Positions 5,420 through 13,463 of a DNA stretch of 15,974 nucleotides are shown here, piece by piece; the stretch's first letter is position 1, and each line of letters begins with the position of its first letter. This DNA comes from Bacillota bacterium (GTDB lineage: Bacteria > Bacillota > Clostridia > Oscillospirales > Butyricicoccaceae), in the NCBI GenBank assembly GCA_030705725.1, contig JAUZPW010000008.1:1-15974 (forward strand), given 5' to 3'. The translations under genes and the position numbers were made by a program. The notes beneath the pieces are model-generated. The model was not told where the DNA came from. It worked only from the letters and a program-made list of their open reading frames with translations, and made no database searches.

Positions 5420-8137
5420 ATGAATGCTTTGGGAAAGCGTATCGGCTCTTTTATTCTGGCGGCCTTTTTTTCGGCCGCCCTGCTGCCTGCCCACGCCGCC
5501 GCCGCGGACAATGAGGCGGTGCTGACGAAGTTAAACCATAGGGACGCGCTTTCATCGGCGGACCTCGCCGGAGGCACATCCGCCGTGCTGACTGTGCCTT
5601 ACGCTTATTCGAAAAACGAAAATAAGGTCGACCTGTCGGACGGCCTAGATATTTCTTACGACACCACCGTTTACTCGTCGGCGGTCGCCAGCTTTGCCTC
5701 CGGCTCTATGGCCTCGGTGGGCGGAGACCCTGTCGGCATGACCGTTACATACCAGCGGGCGGGCGACGAAGCTTTTTACAAGACGCTCTACACCATCCGC
5801 GTCCTTCGCGCAGCGTACACCGCCCCGAGCTTTTCAGGGACCGTCGAAATTAATTCCAAGCTGCCGGGCAGCGCCGCAATAGGCTACGGCGATTTCGGGA
5901 AAGCTTACAGAGCTAACGACGGCACGGCGCTCGGCTCAGTGGTTTTAAGGGGAAGCAACCCTTCTTTCGGAGCTCTTTTGCTCTCCGGCAGCGAGTATCA
6001 GTTCGGAAGCCAGATCCCGGCGTCTTCACTGTCGGGGGGCGGCCTGACCTTTAAGCCGACAGGAACGGGAACGGTTTCGTATCTTGTCGACGCATATGAT
6101 TCTCAGGCTACGCCGGCGCTTGTCGGCTCAGGCACGCTGACGATAAACGTCAAGGGATCGGACAAGGCGTCCGATATTGGCATGTCGCTGGGGCACGGCC
6201 AGGCGGGGGCTTTAAGAGCCTCGGATTTCAGCGCCGCCTGCATGAACGCTACGGGGGAAGCCCTGTCTTATGTTACGTTTAAGCTTCCGGATTCGAAAAC
6301 GGGCGGACTTTACAGCAATTACGCATCATCGTCGAGCAAGGGAACCGCGGTTTCCGCCTCGACAAAATATTATCCGAGCGGCGAGCCGGGACTGTCTTCC
6401 GTATTCTTTGTGCCGGCGACAGGGTATGCCGGCGCAACATCGGTTTCGTATACCGGCTATACGGCCTCAAACGCCTCTTTCAGCGGAACCGTTCAGATAA
6501 GTATAGAGAGCGGCTCGCCGGACACGATTGAATACAAAACCAAGGAAGACACAAAGGTCACGTTTTCAGTCAGTGATTTTTCAAAGGCGTGCAGAGACGC
6601 GACCTCGCAGGATATCGGCTGTGTAAAATTTTCGCTGCCGTCGTCAAGCTCAGGGCAGCTTTACTACAATTTTACCAGCGTATCGAACTACGAATCGAAG
6701 GTGTCCTCAAGCAGAAAATATTACAGCAAAAACGACAGCGACACGCAGTCGCTCAGCAAGGTGACCTTTATGCCGGAAAGCGGATATTCGGGGACCGTAA
6801 AGATTTCATATACCGGGTATACTTCAGACAATGTTTCTTTTTCCGGAACTATCAAAATCACGGTCGGCGAAGAATGCGACGCCGACGATATAGAATACGA
6901 AACCTTCAAGGATACGGAGGTCGCTTTTTCGGATAAGGACTTTAAGGACGCCTGCGAAGACGCGACGCGCCACGACCTTATTTATGTTACTCTCACGACT
7001 CCGTCGTCGACGTACGGCGTGCTTAATTATATAAGCTCGTCGGCAAAGGACGCAAAGAAGACGAGCGTTTCGGGGAGCACGAAGTATTATGTGGATAAAG
7101 CGCCGACCATTCAGGGAATCTCGTTTCTGCCTGCAACGGATTACATCGGGACGGCGACAATCAAATACACCGGCTACAACGACGACGGCAAAACCTTTAC
7201 GGGAAGAATAAAGGTCAAGGTCGAGGGCGGCTCGAAAGAAGCCGACACCATACATTACAGATGCGAAGGCAAAGACGGGGTCACGTTCTCCGAAAGCGAT
7301 TTCAACAGGGAATGCGACGATACGACGGATCGGAGCCTGGACTACGTAAGGTTTATGCTGCCCGCGTCAACAGAAGGCACGCTTTATTACGGCTACGACC
7401 GCGATACGAAGATATCGGCGGGCGAAAAGTATTACAGAAATTCCTCGCCGCGCCTTGAGAAGGTAACCTTTATACCGCAGAGCGGATATACGGGAACCGT
7501 GACGATATCTTACATCGGGTGCAGCAGCGGCGGCGAGGTTTACACGGGCAAGATTTCGATTTCCGTAAAGAAAGCCGAGAATCTTACGCCGGGCGGCTTT
7601 ACCGACGTCGCGGGGCAGTTTTCCTGGGCAGCCGACGCGATAGAATACCTTAGCGAATGCGACGTCATTACTAACACCGGCGACGGGCTTTTTAAGCCCG
7701 GGGAATATGCGACGCGCGGTGAGTTTGTGCTGATGCTGTGCAGGTCGCTTAAGTTTGCGCCGGGAAGTCCGTCGGACGGGTTTTCAGACGTCCCCCAAAG
7801 CAGCTTTTATTTTGACGCCGTAAATGCCGCGAAAAGTTTGGGCGTGGCAAAGGGAAGCGGCGGGAGGTTTTATCCCGCGAACCATATTTCAAGGCAGGAC
7901 GTGGCAGTTTTTATCGTACGCGCGCTTTCCGCCTCGGGGATCAGCGTTAAGGACGGCTCCGCGTCCGATCTTGACGCGTATAACGACAAGGGAAATGTAT
8001 CGGACTACGCGAAGACAGCGCTCAGCTCGCTTATAAAAATGGAAATAATCCAGGGGAACGGGGCTATATTGAATCCCGCCGGAATGGTAACGCGCGCCGA
8101 AATGGCGGTTATGCTCGAAAGGATTCTCACATTATGA
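5420..8137 (+). CDS. Secreted S-layer homology (SLH) domain protein with four tandem ~120-residue repeats
   Basis: A 905-residue exported wall protein. Residues 1-29 form a signal peptide ending in AHAAAA. Residues 30-130 form a beta-rich domain. A degenerate copy of the repeat lies at about 150-246, and four clear tandem repeats at 251-367, 368-488, 489-608 and 609-718. Each repeat runs from a DxIxY-like start through SDF..AC.DAT, Y.TF.LP, KYY, F.P..GY.GT..I.YTGY and F.G.I.I.V. The C-terminus has three SLH domains (about 725-779, 786-840, 851-903) with TRGE, SRQD and TRAE motifs. SLH domains normally bind pyruvylated secondary wall polymer and hold the protein on the peptidoglycan. Such repeat-plus-SLH proteins are common in Clostridia, and the repeats probably fold as beta-sandwiches (adhesion or spacer role inferred). 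Every clear repeat has one cysteine at the same place. No catalytic motif is visible, and the ligand is unknown. Confidence 0.9.
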   Translation: MNALGKRIGSFILAAFFSAALLPAHAAAADNEAVLTKLNHRDALSSADLAGGTSAVLTVPYAYSKNENKVDLSDGLDISYDTTVYSSAVASFASGSMASVGGDPVGMTVTYQRAGDEAFYKTLYTIRVLRAAYTAPSFSGTVEINSKLPGSAAIGYGDFGKAYRANDGTALGSVVLRGSNPSFGALLLSGSEYQFGSQIPASSLSGGGLTFKPTGTGTVSYLVDAYDSQATPALVGSGTLTINVKGSDKASDIGMSLGHGQAGALRASDFSAACMNATGEALSYVTFKLPDSKTGGLYSNYASSSSKGTAVSASTKYYPSGEPGLSSVFFVPATGYAGATSVSYTGYTASNASFSGTVQISIESGSPDTIEYKTKEDTKVTFSVSDFSKACRDATSQDIGCVKFSLPSSSSGQLYYNFTSVSNYESKVSSSRKYYSKNDSDTQSLSKVTFMPESGYSGTVKISYTGYTSDNVSFSGTIKITVGEECDADDIEYETFKDTEVAFSDKDFKDACEDATRHDLIYVTLTTPSSTYGVLNYISSSAKDAKKTSVSGSTKYYVDKAPTIQGISFLPATDYIGTATIKYTGYNDDGKTFTGRIKVKVEGGSKEADTIHYRCEGKDGVTFSESDFNRECDDTTDRSLDYVRFMLPASTEGTLYYGYDRDTKISAGEKYYRNSSPRLEKVTFIPQSGYTGTVTISYIGCSSGGEVYTGKISISVKKAENLTPGGFTDVAGQFSWAADAIEYLSECDVITNTGDGLFKPGEYATRGEFVLMLCRSLKFAPGSPSDGFSDVPQSSFYFDAVNAAKSLGVAKGSGGRFYPANHISRQDVAVFIVRALSASGISVKDGSASDLDAYNDKGNVSDYAKTALSSLIKMEIIQGNGAILNPAGMVTRAEMAVMLERILTL
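6170..7573 (+). repeat. Four tandem coding repeats of about 351-363 bp within the SLH-protein gene
   Basis: The units correspond to 6170-6520, 6521-6883, 6884-7243 and 7244-7573. They are aligned by the protein pattern DF..(A/E)C..(A/T)T near the start, KYY in the middle and GY.GT..I.Y..(G) near the end. The DNA copies have diverged strongly, so this is an old duplication rather than a recent expansion. A fifth, degenerate unit upstream (about 5867-6157) keeps the GDF and F.P.GTGT.SY landmarks but lacks the cysteine. Confidence 0.85.
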
Positions 8138-8138
8138 A

Positions 8139-8167
8139 TAGAAAACCGCGTTTTTAGGTGCTATAAT
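8139..8167 (+). promoter_or_regulatory. Probable promoter of metF
   Basis: TAGAAA (8139-8144, 4 of 6 matches to TTGACA), a 17-base spacer and a perfect TATAAT (8162-8167) lie directly after the SLH-protein stop codon. Transcription would begin near 8174. I see no S-box or T-box in the short leader. Confidence 0.6.
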
Positions 8168-8197
8168 GAGGTATACTTCTTTGAGGGAGGAACGGAC

Positions 8198-9085
8198 ATG
8201 AAGATTTCGGATTTGTTCGGCTCGAAAAAATGCGTTCTGTCATTTGAAGTGTTTCCCCCGAAAAAGGAAAGCGGCGTTAACACGATTTACGACACGCTTG
8301 AAAACCTTAAAAACCTGAAGCCGGATTTTATCAGCGTGACTTACGGAGCGGGAGGCTATGCAAACGGTGTAAACCTGACCTCTGAGATCGCCGCCAGAAT
8401 AAAGCGTGTTTACAATATAGAGCCGCTCGCGCATTTAACCTGTATTAATTCAGGCAAATCAGACGTGCTGAACGTTCTTTCGGAACTTAGCTCGCAGGGG
8501 ATCTCGAATGTGCTCGCGTTAAGGGGCGACAGGGTAGAAGGCGCAGCTGCCTCGGACTTTACATACGCGAGCGAGCTTATCCCGGTAATAAAAAACGCCG
8601 GCGATTTTGACATCGCAGGCGCTTGTTACCCCGAAGGGCATATTGAGTCCTCCGGCCTTGACGAGGATATTATTCATCTGAAAAACAAGGTGGACAGCGG
8701 GCTTTCACATCTGATTACGCAGCTTTTTTTTGACAACTCGCTGTTTTACAGCTTTATGGAGAAAATCCAGAAAGCGGGCATACGCGCCCCGGTGCAGGCG
8801 GGCATTATGCCGGTCATCAACAAAAAACAAATTGAACGGATTGTTTCACTATGCGGCGTCAGCCTGCCTGTAAAATTCACAAAGATCATGAACCGTTATG
8901 AGGGAAACCCCGAGGCCCTGCGCGACGCAGGCATAGCTTATGCCGTTGAACAGTGTGTCGACCTTATAACGAGCGGAACCCGGGGTTTACATATTTACAC
9001 CATGAATAACCCGTATGTAGCGCAAAAAATAACCGAAAGCATAGGGAGCCTTATACGCTGCGTCAACGAAAACCCGGAACAATAA
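8198..9085 (+). CDS. metF: 5,10-Methylenetetrahydrofolate reductase
   Basis: MetF is an FAD-dependent cytoplasmic enzyme that reduces 5,10-methylene-THF to 5-methyl-THF, committing one-carbon units to methionine synthesis. The 295-residue TIM-barrel protein shows the family blocks: SFEVFPPKK (15-23) with the catalytic Glu17, SVTYGAGG (46-53), AHLTC (78-82), LALRGD (106-111) with the FAD-contacting Asp111, ACYPEGH (142-148), LITQLFFDN (172-180) and QAGIMPV (200-206). Length matches bacterial MetF (about 290-300). The ATG is preceded by GGGAGG (8185-8190) at 7-base spacing. It lies 60 bases after the SLH gene with its own promoter, and converges on asd with only 26 bases between the stops. It uses the product of GlyA, encoded in the same window but in a separate transcription unit. 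Confidence 0.96.
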   Translation: MKISDLFGSKKCVLSFEVFPPKKESGVNTIYDTLENLKNLKPDFISVTYGAGGYANGVNLTSEIAARIKRVYNIEPLAHLTCINSGKSDVLNVLSELSSQGISNVLALRGDRVEGAAASDFTYASELIPVIKNAGDFDIAGACYPEGHIESSGLDEDIIHLKNKVDSGLSHLITQLFFDNSLFYSFMEKIQKAGIRAPVQAGIMPVINKKQIERIVSLCGVSLPVKFTKIMNRYEGNPEALRDAGIAYAVEQCVDLITSGTRGLHIYTMNNPYVAQKITESIGSLIRCVNENPEQ

Positions 9086-9101
9086 AGCTCTCAAGCAGGC
9101 G

Positions 9102-9129
9102 GAGGCTATTATTACAACAGGCCTCTTTT
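9102..9129 (+). terminator. Weak hairpin at the metF/asd convergent junction
   Basis: GAGGC (9102-9106) and GCCTC (9121-9125) can form a 5-bp stem with a 14-base loop, followed by TTTT (9126-9129). The right arm lies inside the end of asd. It is short and has a poor U-tract, so terminator function for metF is tentative. No equivalent is evident for asd in the opposite direction. Confidence 0.3.
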
Positions 9130-10185
9130 GAGCAGCTCTTCGGCGATCTGCACTGCGTTTGTCGCGGCGCCTTTCCTGAGGTTATCTGAAACACACCAGA
9201 GGTTCAGCGCGTTTTTGATGGTTGTGTCGTTGCGGATACGGCCGACGAGGACGGCATCCTTATATTCTTCTTTTACGAGGTCCGCCGTGGTCGGGAACTG
9301 ACATTCGTTAGGATCGCAGCGGTTATTGATTGCCGAAGGGTCGGGGTTTATACCGTCTATGCAGACAACGCCCGGAGATCTTTGGGGGTCGGACAGAATT
9401 TCTATCGCGTCCTGCCTTTCCATGGGCAGTTCGAATTCTGCGTTTATGCTCTCGCTGTGGCCGTAGAAAACAGGAACCCTTACGGTCGTCGGATTTATGA
9501 GGAGATTAGGCTCGTCGAAGATTTTCCTGGTTTCGTTGATCATTTTCATTTCTTCCTTCGTATAGCCGCTGGGAAGAAATTTATCGATATGAGGGATACA
9601 GTTGAAGGCTATCTGATTGGGGAAAATCGAAGGATTCTGTTCGGCGGTCTCACCCGCCAGAATCTGCGCCGATTCTTTTTTTAGTTCTTCAATCGCAGCC
9701 TCGCCGTGGCCGCTGACCGACTGATAGGTCGAAACGACGATTCTTCTCAGCCTCGCCACCTTATGCAGAGGCGCGAGCGCTACTACCATCTGGATCGTAG
9801 AACAGTTCGGATTGCAGATGTAACGCGTGTCTTTTGTCACAACGTCCATGTTTACTTCGGGAATGACCAGCGGGTAATTAGGGTACATGCGGAAATCGCC
9901 GCCGTTATCGATTACGATACAGCCGCTTTTAACAGCTTTTCTGCCCCACTCGGTGCTTGCGCCCTTTGCCCCTTCTTTTCCGGCAAAAAACACGAGGTCG
10001 AGACCTTTAAAACTATTTTCATCGATTTTATGTACATGGTATAGTTTATCGCCGAGAACTTCTTCCCGCTCGTGAGTCGCCATTAACTTTAAATCTCCGT
10101 CTACAGGAAATTTTCGCTCGTTAAGCAGACGCACGAGCCGGTCGCCGACCGGTCCAACTCCCAATACCCCTACTTTTAAACCCAT
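9112..10185 (-). CDS. asd: Aspartate-semialdehyde dehydrogenase
   Basis: Asd reduces L-aspartyl-4-phosphate with NADPH to aspartate semialdehyde, the branch point to diaminopimelate/lysine, threonine and methionine. The 357-residue protein starts with the Rossmann motif GVLGVGPVG (6-14). It has NPNCSTIQM (125-133) with the nucleophile Cys128, STYQSVSG (152-159) with Gln155, and TVRVPVFYGHSE (234-245) with Arg236 and the catalytic His243. It ends with the family's GRIRND and NLWCVSDNLRKGAATNAVQ blocks. Length is slightly above the usual 330-350 but the protein is intact. The ATG (10183-10185) has AAGGAG (complement of 10194-10199) at 8 bases. It is transcribed alone, insulated from htrA by a terminator at 10468-10498. 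No lysine riboswitch or T-box is recognisable upstream. Confidence 0.95.
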   Translation of the reverse strand: MGLKVGVLGVGPVGDRLVRLLNERKFPVDGDLKLMATHEREEVLGDKLYHVHKIDENSFKGLDLVFFAGKEGAKGASTEWGRKAVKSGCIVIDNGGDFRMYPNYPLVIPEVNMDVVTKDTRYICNPNCSTIQMVVALAPLHKVARLRRIVVSTYQSVSGHGEAAIEELKKESAQILAGETAEQNPSIFPNQIAFNCIPHIDKFLPSGYTKEEMKMINETRKIFDEPNLLINPTTVRVPVFYGHSESINAEFELPMERQDAIEILSDPQRSPGVVCIDGINPDPSAINNRCDPNECQFPTTADLVKEEYKDAVLVGRIRNDTTIKNALNLWCVSDNLRKGAATNAVQIAEELLKRGLL

Positions 10186-10281
10186 AATACCTACTCCTTA
10201 ATGACTCATATATTTCGAATAAAGGATAAATCAATCAAAATGTCTTTATATCGAGAACAAATGTACGCGTGTCGTAATATA

Positions 10282-10310
10282 ATAGTAACGTTTTTTAATA
10301 TTTAATGCAA
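10282..10310 (-). promoter_or_regulatory. Candidate promoter of asd
   Basis: On the minus strand TTGCAT (complement of 10305-10310) and TACTAT (complement of 10282-10287) are 17 bases apart. A shifted -10, TATTAT (complement of 10279-10284), is also possible at 20 bases. The leader would be about 90 bases. The matches to consensus are moderate. Confidence 0.45.
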
Positions 10311-10338
10311 TAGCTTTTGAAAAACATTTTAAATTTTG

Positions 10339-10350
10339 TTAACTAGTTAA
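10339..10350. promoter_or_regulatory. 12-bp perfect palindrome upstream of the asd promoter
   Basis: The sequence TTAACTAGTTAA reads the same on both strands. It lies about 30 bases upstream of the candidate asd -35 box. This could be a dimeric regulator site, but perfect AT-rich palindromes of this length also arise by chance in such DNA. Confidence 0.3.
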
Positions 10351-10467
10351 AAAAATGTCGGACAGCAATTATCTTTGTTGTTACTTTAAACAAAACGAGG
10401 CCGGTATTTTTAAGTCCCCATATTATTTAATGTATTTTGAATTTCAAAAGTTGTGCATGATAAAAGC

Positions 10468-10498
10468 AAAAAGAGGGCCGCCCATAAACCGGGCGGCC
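10468..10498 (-). terminator. Strong rho-independent terminator of htrA
   Basis: A perfect 8-bp GC stem, GGCCGCCC (10476-10483) / GGGCGGCC (10491-10498), with a 7-base loop is followed on the minus strand by CTCTTTTTGC. It lies 17 bases beyond the htrA stop. It closes the regulator-kinase-htrA block and insulates asd from it. Confidence 0.88.
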
Positions 10499-10515
10499 GT
10501 TGATTTTTTAGGAGC

Positions 10516-11907
10516 TTAAGGCGTCGGCAGAATATCGGGTGTTATCTGCTGCGGACTCGAGCTGCTGCTGTCTAAAGTGGCTTCGTCAACGAGCTTAATG
10601 GTTATATTGAACTTGTTTCCGTTGCGATAGATCCCGAGGGTAAGCGTCTGCCCGACTTTCATTTTTTCCTTTACCGACTGTATTTCGGACATGGAAGTTA
10701 TTGTTTTTCCGTTAACCGCGTAAATAATGTCCTGCGATCTGAGGCCCTTGGCGTAAGCGTCGCTTTTTTCATCCACGGTGTCGACCAATACGCCCATAGG
10801 AACTCCGTAATAGTTTGCCGCGCGTTCGGTCATATCTCTGCCGCTGATACCGATTGCGGGGCGTCCCTTTACGTAACCGTAGGCGATAAGCTCGTCAATT
10901 ACGGGCTTTGCCGTGTTCATCGGTATTGCGAAGCCAAGACCTTCATAGTTCTGGACAGAGATTTTAACCGTGTTTATGCCGATTACCTGGCCGTATTTAT
11001 TTACGAGCGGCCCGCCCGAATTGCCGGGGTTTATCGAGGCGTCAGTCTGGAGCAGAGTCATAACGCGGTCTTCTACCGTTATATTGCGGTTTATAGCGGA
11101 TATAATGCCCTGGGTAACGGTGCCCTGCAGCTCCATTCCCATAGGATTGCCGATAGCGACCGCCTTATCGCCAACCTTGAGCTGATCGGAATTGCCGAAT
11201 ATCGCGGCCGGCAGGCCGGCTGCATCTATCTTAAGAACCGCGAGATCGGTTTTCGCGTCTTTGCCTTTTACCTTTGCGCTGTATTTTTTGCCGCTTTCGA
11301 GTATGACGGTAATTTTATTCGCGCCGTCGATTACATGGTTGTTTGTAATTACATACCCGTCCTGCGACATTATGATTCCGGAGCCCTGCGCCGTGGCGCT
11401 CATATCCGACGTGATTTCGCTGACGATTCCAACGACCGACGGTTTTACTTTTTCAGAAATCAGGGAGGTTTCAAGACCGGAGGAAGCATTGGCGCTCCCG
11501 ACCTGACTTGCCGGCGCCGGGGAATCCTGGATCTGAAGCTTTACGCTGTTTTCGGGCAGGGTGTCGGTGGTTTGCTGCGTGCCGCCGCCGTTACCGGTGC
11601 TGCTCTTGATTTCGTTGCTTCTGAAATAGTCTACTACGGTTACTCCGGCGACGGCACCCGTAAACAGAAGCGCCGCCGCGATGACAATGGACGCGAAAAC
11701 GAAAAGACCGCGTTTTTTAGTTTGTTTGCGGTTTTCCTCAGGACTTTTATTCCCCGTATAGCTGTAATGGTAGTCGCTGTTCGCCCGGGGTTCCGGAACG
11801 GCGGGGGGAACGTTTGCTTCCGGTATGTTACGGTTTTCCTGCGCGCCGGGGGTTATATTCTCCCGATTTTTATCTTCCGATTCAAAATCGTAATTGTTGT
11901 TCTCCAT
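10516..11907 (-). CDS. htrA: Membrane-anchored HtrA/DegP-type serine protease with PDZ domain
   Basis: An extracytoplasmic quality-control protease of the HtrA family (S1C). From ATG 11905-11907 it has 463 residues. A charged, Asn/Pro-rich cytoplasmic tail (1-65) precedes one membrane segment (about 68-92), a linker (100-145) and a trypsin-like domain. The triad is visible: His191 in TNNHVIDGA, Asp221 in KTDLAVLKI and Ser297 in GNSGGPL. A single PDZ domain spans about 350-440, and the Ser/Pro-rich tail is short. A longer frame begins at GTG 11914-11916, but that codon overlaps the GGAG SD (complement of 11916-11919). The SD is 8 bases from the ATG, so the ATG is preferred. It lies 114 bases after a histidine kinase gene and ends in a strong terminator. 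The context suggests control by that two-component system, as Firmicutes htrA genes often are (inference). Confidence 0.93.
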   Translation of the reverse strand: MENNNYDFESEDKNRENITPGAQENRNIPEANVPPAVPEPRANSDYHYSYTGNKSPEENRKQTKKRGLFVFASIVIAAALLFTGAVAGVTVVDYFRSNEIKSSTGNGGGTQQTTDTLPENSVKLQIQDSPAPASQVGSANASSGLETSLISEKVKPSVVGIVSEITSDMSATAQGSGIIMSQDGYVITNNHVIDGANKITVILESGKKYSAKVKGKDAKTDLAVLKIDAAGLPAAIFGNSDQLKVGDKAVAIGNPMGMELQGTVTQGIISAINRNITVEDRVMTLLQTDASINPGNSGGPLVNKYGQVIGINTVKISVQNYEGLGFAIPMNTAKPVIDELIAYGYVKGRPAIGISGRDMTERAANYYGVPMGVLVDTVDEKSDAYAKGLRSQDIIYAVNGKTITSMSEIQSVKEKMKVGQTLTLGIYRNGNKFNITIKLVDEATLDSSSSSPQQITPDILPTP

Positions 11908-11978
11908 ATTAATCACTCCGTATTAATATTATTTTCATGTTCATTATCGCGAAAAAAAATGTACAAACTATGGTTTGG

Positions 11979-12006
11979 ATGTTAATAAATTATGAAAGTG
12001 TGTAAA
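11979..12006 (-). promoter_or_regulatory. Possible internal promoter for htrA
   Basis: On the minus strand TTTACA (complement of 12001-12006, 5 of 6 matches) and TAACAT (complement of 11979-11984, 4 of 6) are 16 bases apart, between the kinase stop and htrA. Downstream of them is an AT-rich leader of about 65 bases. htrA could then be expressed both with the kinase and alone. Confidence 0.45.
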
Positions 12007-12021
12007 CTATTTTTAAACGCC

Positions 12022-13449
12022 TCAGGAAATAGGAAACTTAAAATAAAATTCTGTTTCATTATTACCGCTTTTAACTTTTATATCCCCGCCGTGGAGATTT
12101 ATGATGGTTTTAACGATATAGAGGCCGAGGCCGGACCCCTGCCTGTTCAGATTCCGGGAACGGTCCACCTTATAAAACCGTTCAAAAATATGCTGCTGAT
12201 CCGCCATCGGAATTTCTGCCCCGGTGTTCGATATTTTGAAATGCATTAAATTGCCGACGGCGGCAATCGACATTGAAAGCCTGCCCTTGTCGTCTACGAA
12301 TTTGACCGCGTTGTCGACAAGATTGTAAATGACCTGGGCCATGGCGTCTTTATCCGCCAGGATTTTAAGCTCGGAAGGCATACTGACTATTACCTCGACG
12401 TTTCTTGCGTTCAAGACCTGCTCAAAGCTCAGGATTATCCTGCTTGCAAGCTCGCAGACGTCAAAGGTAATTTTATTGATTACTATGGCGCCGGACTCAA
12501 ATTTCGCCATGTCGAGCATTCGGTTTGCCATTCTCGACAGCCGCTTGACCTCCTCGGAGATCACTTTAAGATATTCGTTGTACTTTTCACGGGGAACGGT
12601 GCCGTCGAGCATTCCGTCGACAAAACCCGCGATTGTGGTCATGGGCGTTTTCAGATCGTGAGATACGTTCGCGATAAAATCGCGTCTTTGCTCTTCAAGG
12701 CTCTGCATTGAAGCCGCCATATTGTTGAAGCTTACCGCGAGCTCGCCGACCTCGTCGTTTCTTAACGCCTCGGGGACGCGCATCGTAAAATCGCCCCTTG
12801 CAAAGCTGACGGCGGCGTTTGCCATGGTTTTCAGCGGCCTTGTCAGTCTTGCGGTTATGAGATAGGACAATATAAGCGTTACCAAAAGCACGGATAAAAG
12901 GGCCGCCAGAAACGCGCCGAACACATCCTGAAGCATATTTATATTGGATGCGACGGGGGCGGCGGCGAAAACCGCGCCCGAGTACCCGCCTGTACTAACG
13001 TTCATAACCGGCAGGCCTATTATATACCTTTTATCTGAAAACAACCCTCCGAAAGTACCCTTTTCAGTGTAGCTGCCGTTTCTTACAAGCTGGCTGAACG
13101 CGGAGGGATACGCTTCGATGTAGCGCTGCGGATAGCAGCCGTCGGAATCGGCAATGTAGGAAATTTTACCGGTCACATCGCATATGACGATGGTCGCTCC
13201 GGCGTCTCCCGCCATCTGAGCCATGGAAAGCTCATACAGGCTCTCGATCGCGGGGGAGTAGTTGTTTATTATCACGGCGGTCGTATTCGACGCGCGCTGC
13301 GCCACTTTATCGAGAGCCTCCATTTTTTCCGCCGTGGAATATCTGTCGGCTATCAGAACAAACGAGACGGCAAGGACTATGAAGCCCAGCAAAATAACTG
13401 CGGCGTATGTAGTAAAGTTTTTAACGAAAAGACTGCCCTTTTTCTTCAC
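12022..13449 (-). CDS. Membrane sensor histidine kinase (HAMP-HisKA-HATPase)
   Basis: A 475-residue two-component sensor. Membrane segment 1 is at about 13-34. An extracytoplasmic sensor region of about 145 residues (35-178) follows, then membrane segment 2 (about 179-199), a HAMP domain (200-252), and HisKA with the H-box FIANVSHDLKTPM (258-270). His264 is the phospho-acceptor. The ATPase domain has an N-box NLVDNAVKF (376-384), a G1 region SNTGAEIP (407-414), an F-box IFERFYKVDRS (421-431) and a G2 box GSGLGLYIVK (438-447). There is no PAS domain, unlike WalK. The GTG start (13447-13449) has AGAGG 8 bases upstream (complement of 13458-13462), and the gene lies 14 bases after the response regulator, so the two are surely co-transcribed. 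The signal is unknown. The G1 aspartate is replaced by Asn408, a variant seen in other active kinases. Confidence 0.93.
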   Translation of the reverse strand: MKKKGSLFVKNFTTYAAVILLGFIVLAVSFVLIADRYSTAEKMEALDKVAQRASNTTAVIINNYSPAIESLYELSMAQMAGDAGATIVICDVTGKISYIADSDGCYPQRYIEAYPSAFSQLVRNGSYTEKGTFGGLFSDKRYIIGLPVMNVSTGGYSGAVFAAAPVASNINMLQDVFGAFLAALLSVLLVTLILSYLITARLTRPLKTMANAAVSFARGDFTMRVPEALRNDEVGELAVSFNNMAASMQSLEEQRRDFIANVSHDLKTPMTTIAGFVDGMLDGTVPREKYNEYLKVISEEVKRLSRMANRMLDMAKFESGAIVINKITFDVCELASRIILSFEQVLNARNVEVIVSMPSELKILADKDAMAQVIYNLVDNAVKFVDDKGRLSMSIAAVGNLMHFKISNTGAEIPMADQQHIFERFYKVDRSRNLNRQGSGLGLYIVKTIINLHGGDIKVKSGNNETEFYFKFPIS

Positions 13450-13463
13450 TTGCCCGGCCTCTT

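Larger units (their letters stand above)
10186..10467. other. AT-rich intergenic region upstream of asd
   Basis: This stretch of about 280 bases between the htrA terminator and asd has no credible gene. It holds the asd Shine-Dalgarno, a candidate asd promoter (10282-10310) and a 12-bp palindrome (10339-10350). The remainder (10351-10467) shows short A and T runs and no structure I can name. Confidence 0.6.

Noticed and set aside
5420..8137. SLH protein as a sortase-anchored adhesin
   Set aside because: There is no LPxTG motif or C-terminal membrane anchor; three SLH domains explain wall attachment.
10186..10340. Lysine riboswitch or T-box upstream of asd
   Set aside because: The predicted leader is only about 90 bases, AT-rich, and lacks the conserved T-box sequence, a multi-helix layout or a terminator hairpin before the start codon.
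11908..11916. GTG start three codons upstream in htrA
   Set aside because: The GTG overlaps the only Shine-Dalgarno sequence, which is correctly spaced for the ATG at 11905-11907.
11335..11985. Open frame of 216 codons antisense to htrA
   Set aside because: The low-complexity Arg/Val/Phe-rich translation overlaps a clear protease gene; it has no start signal.
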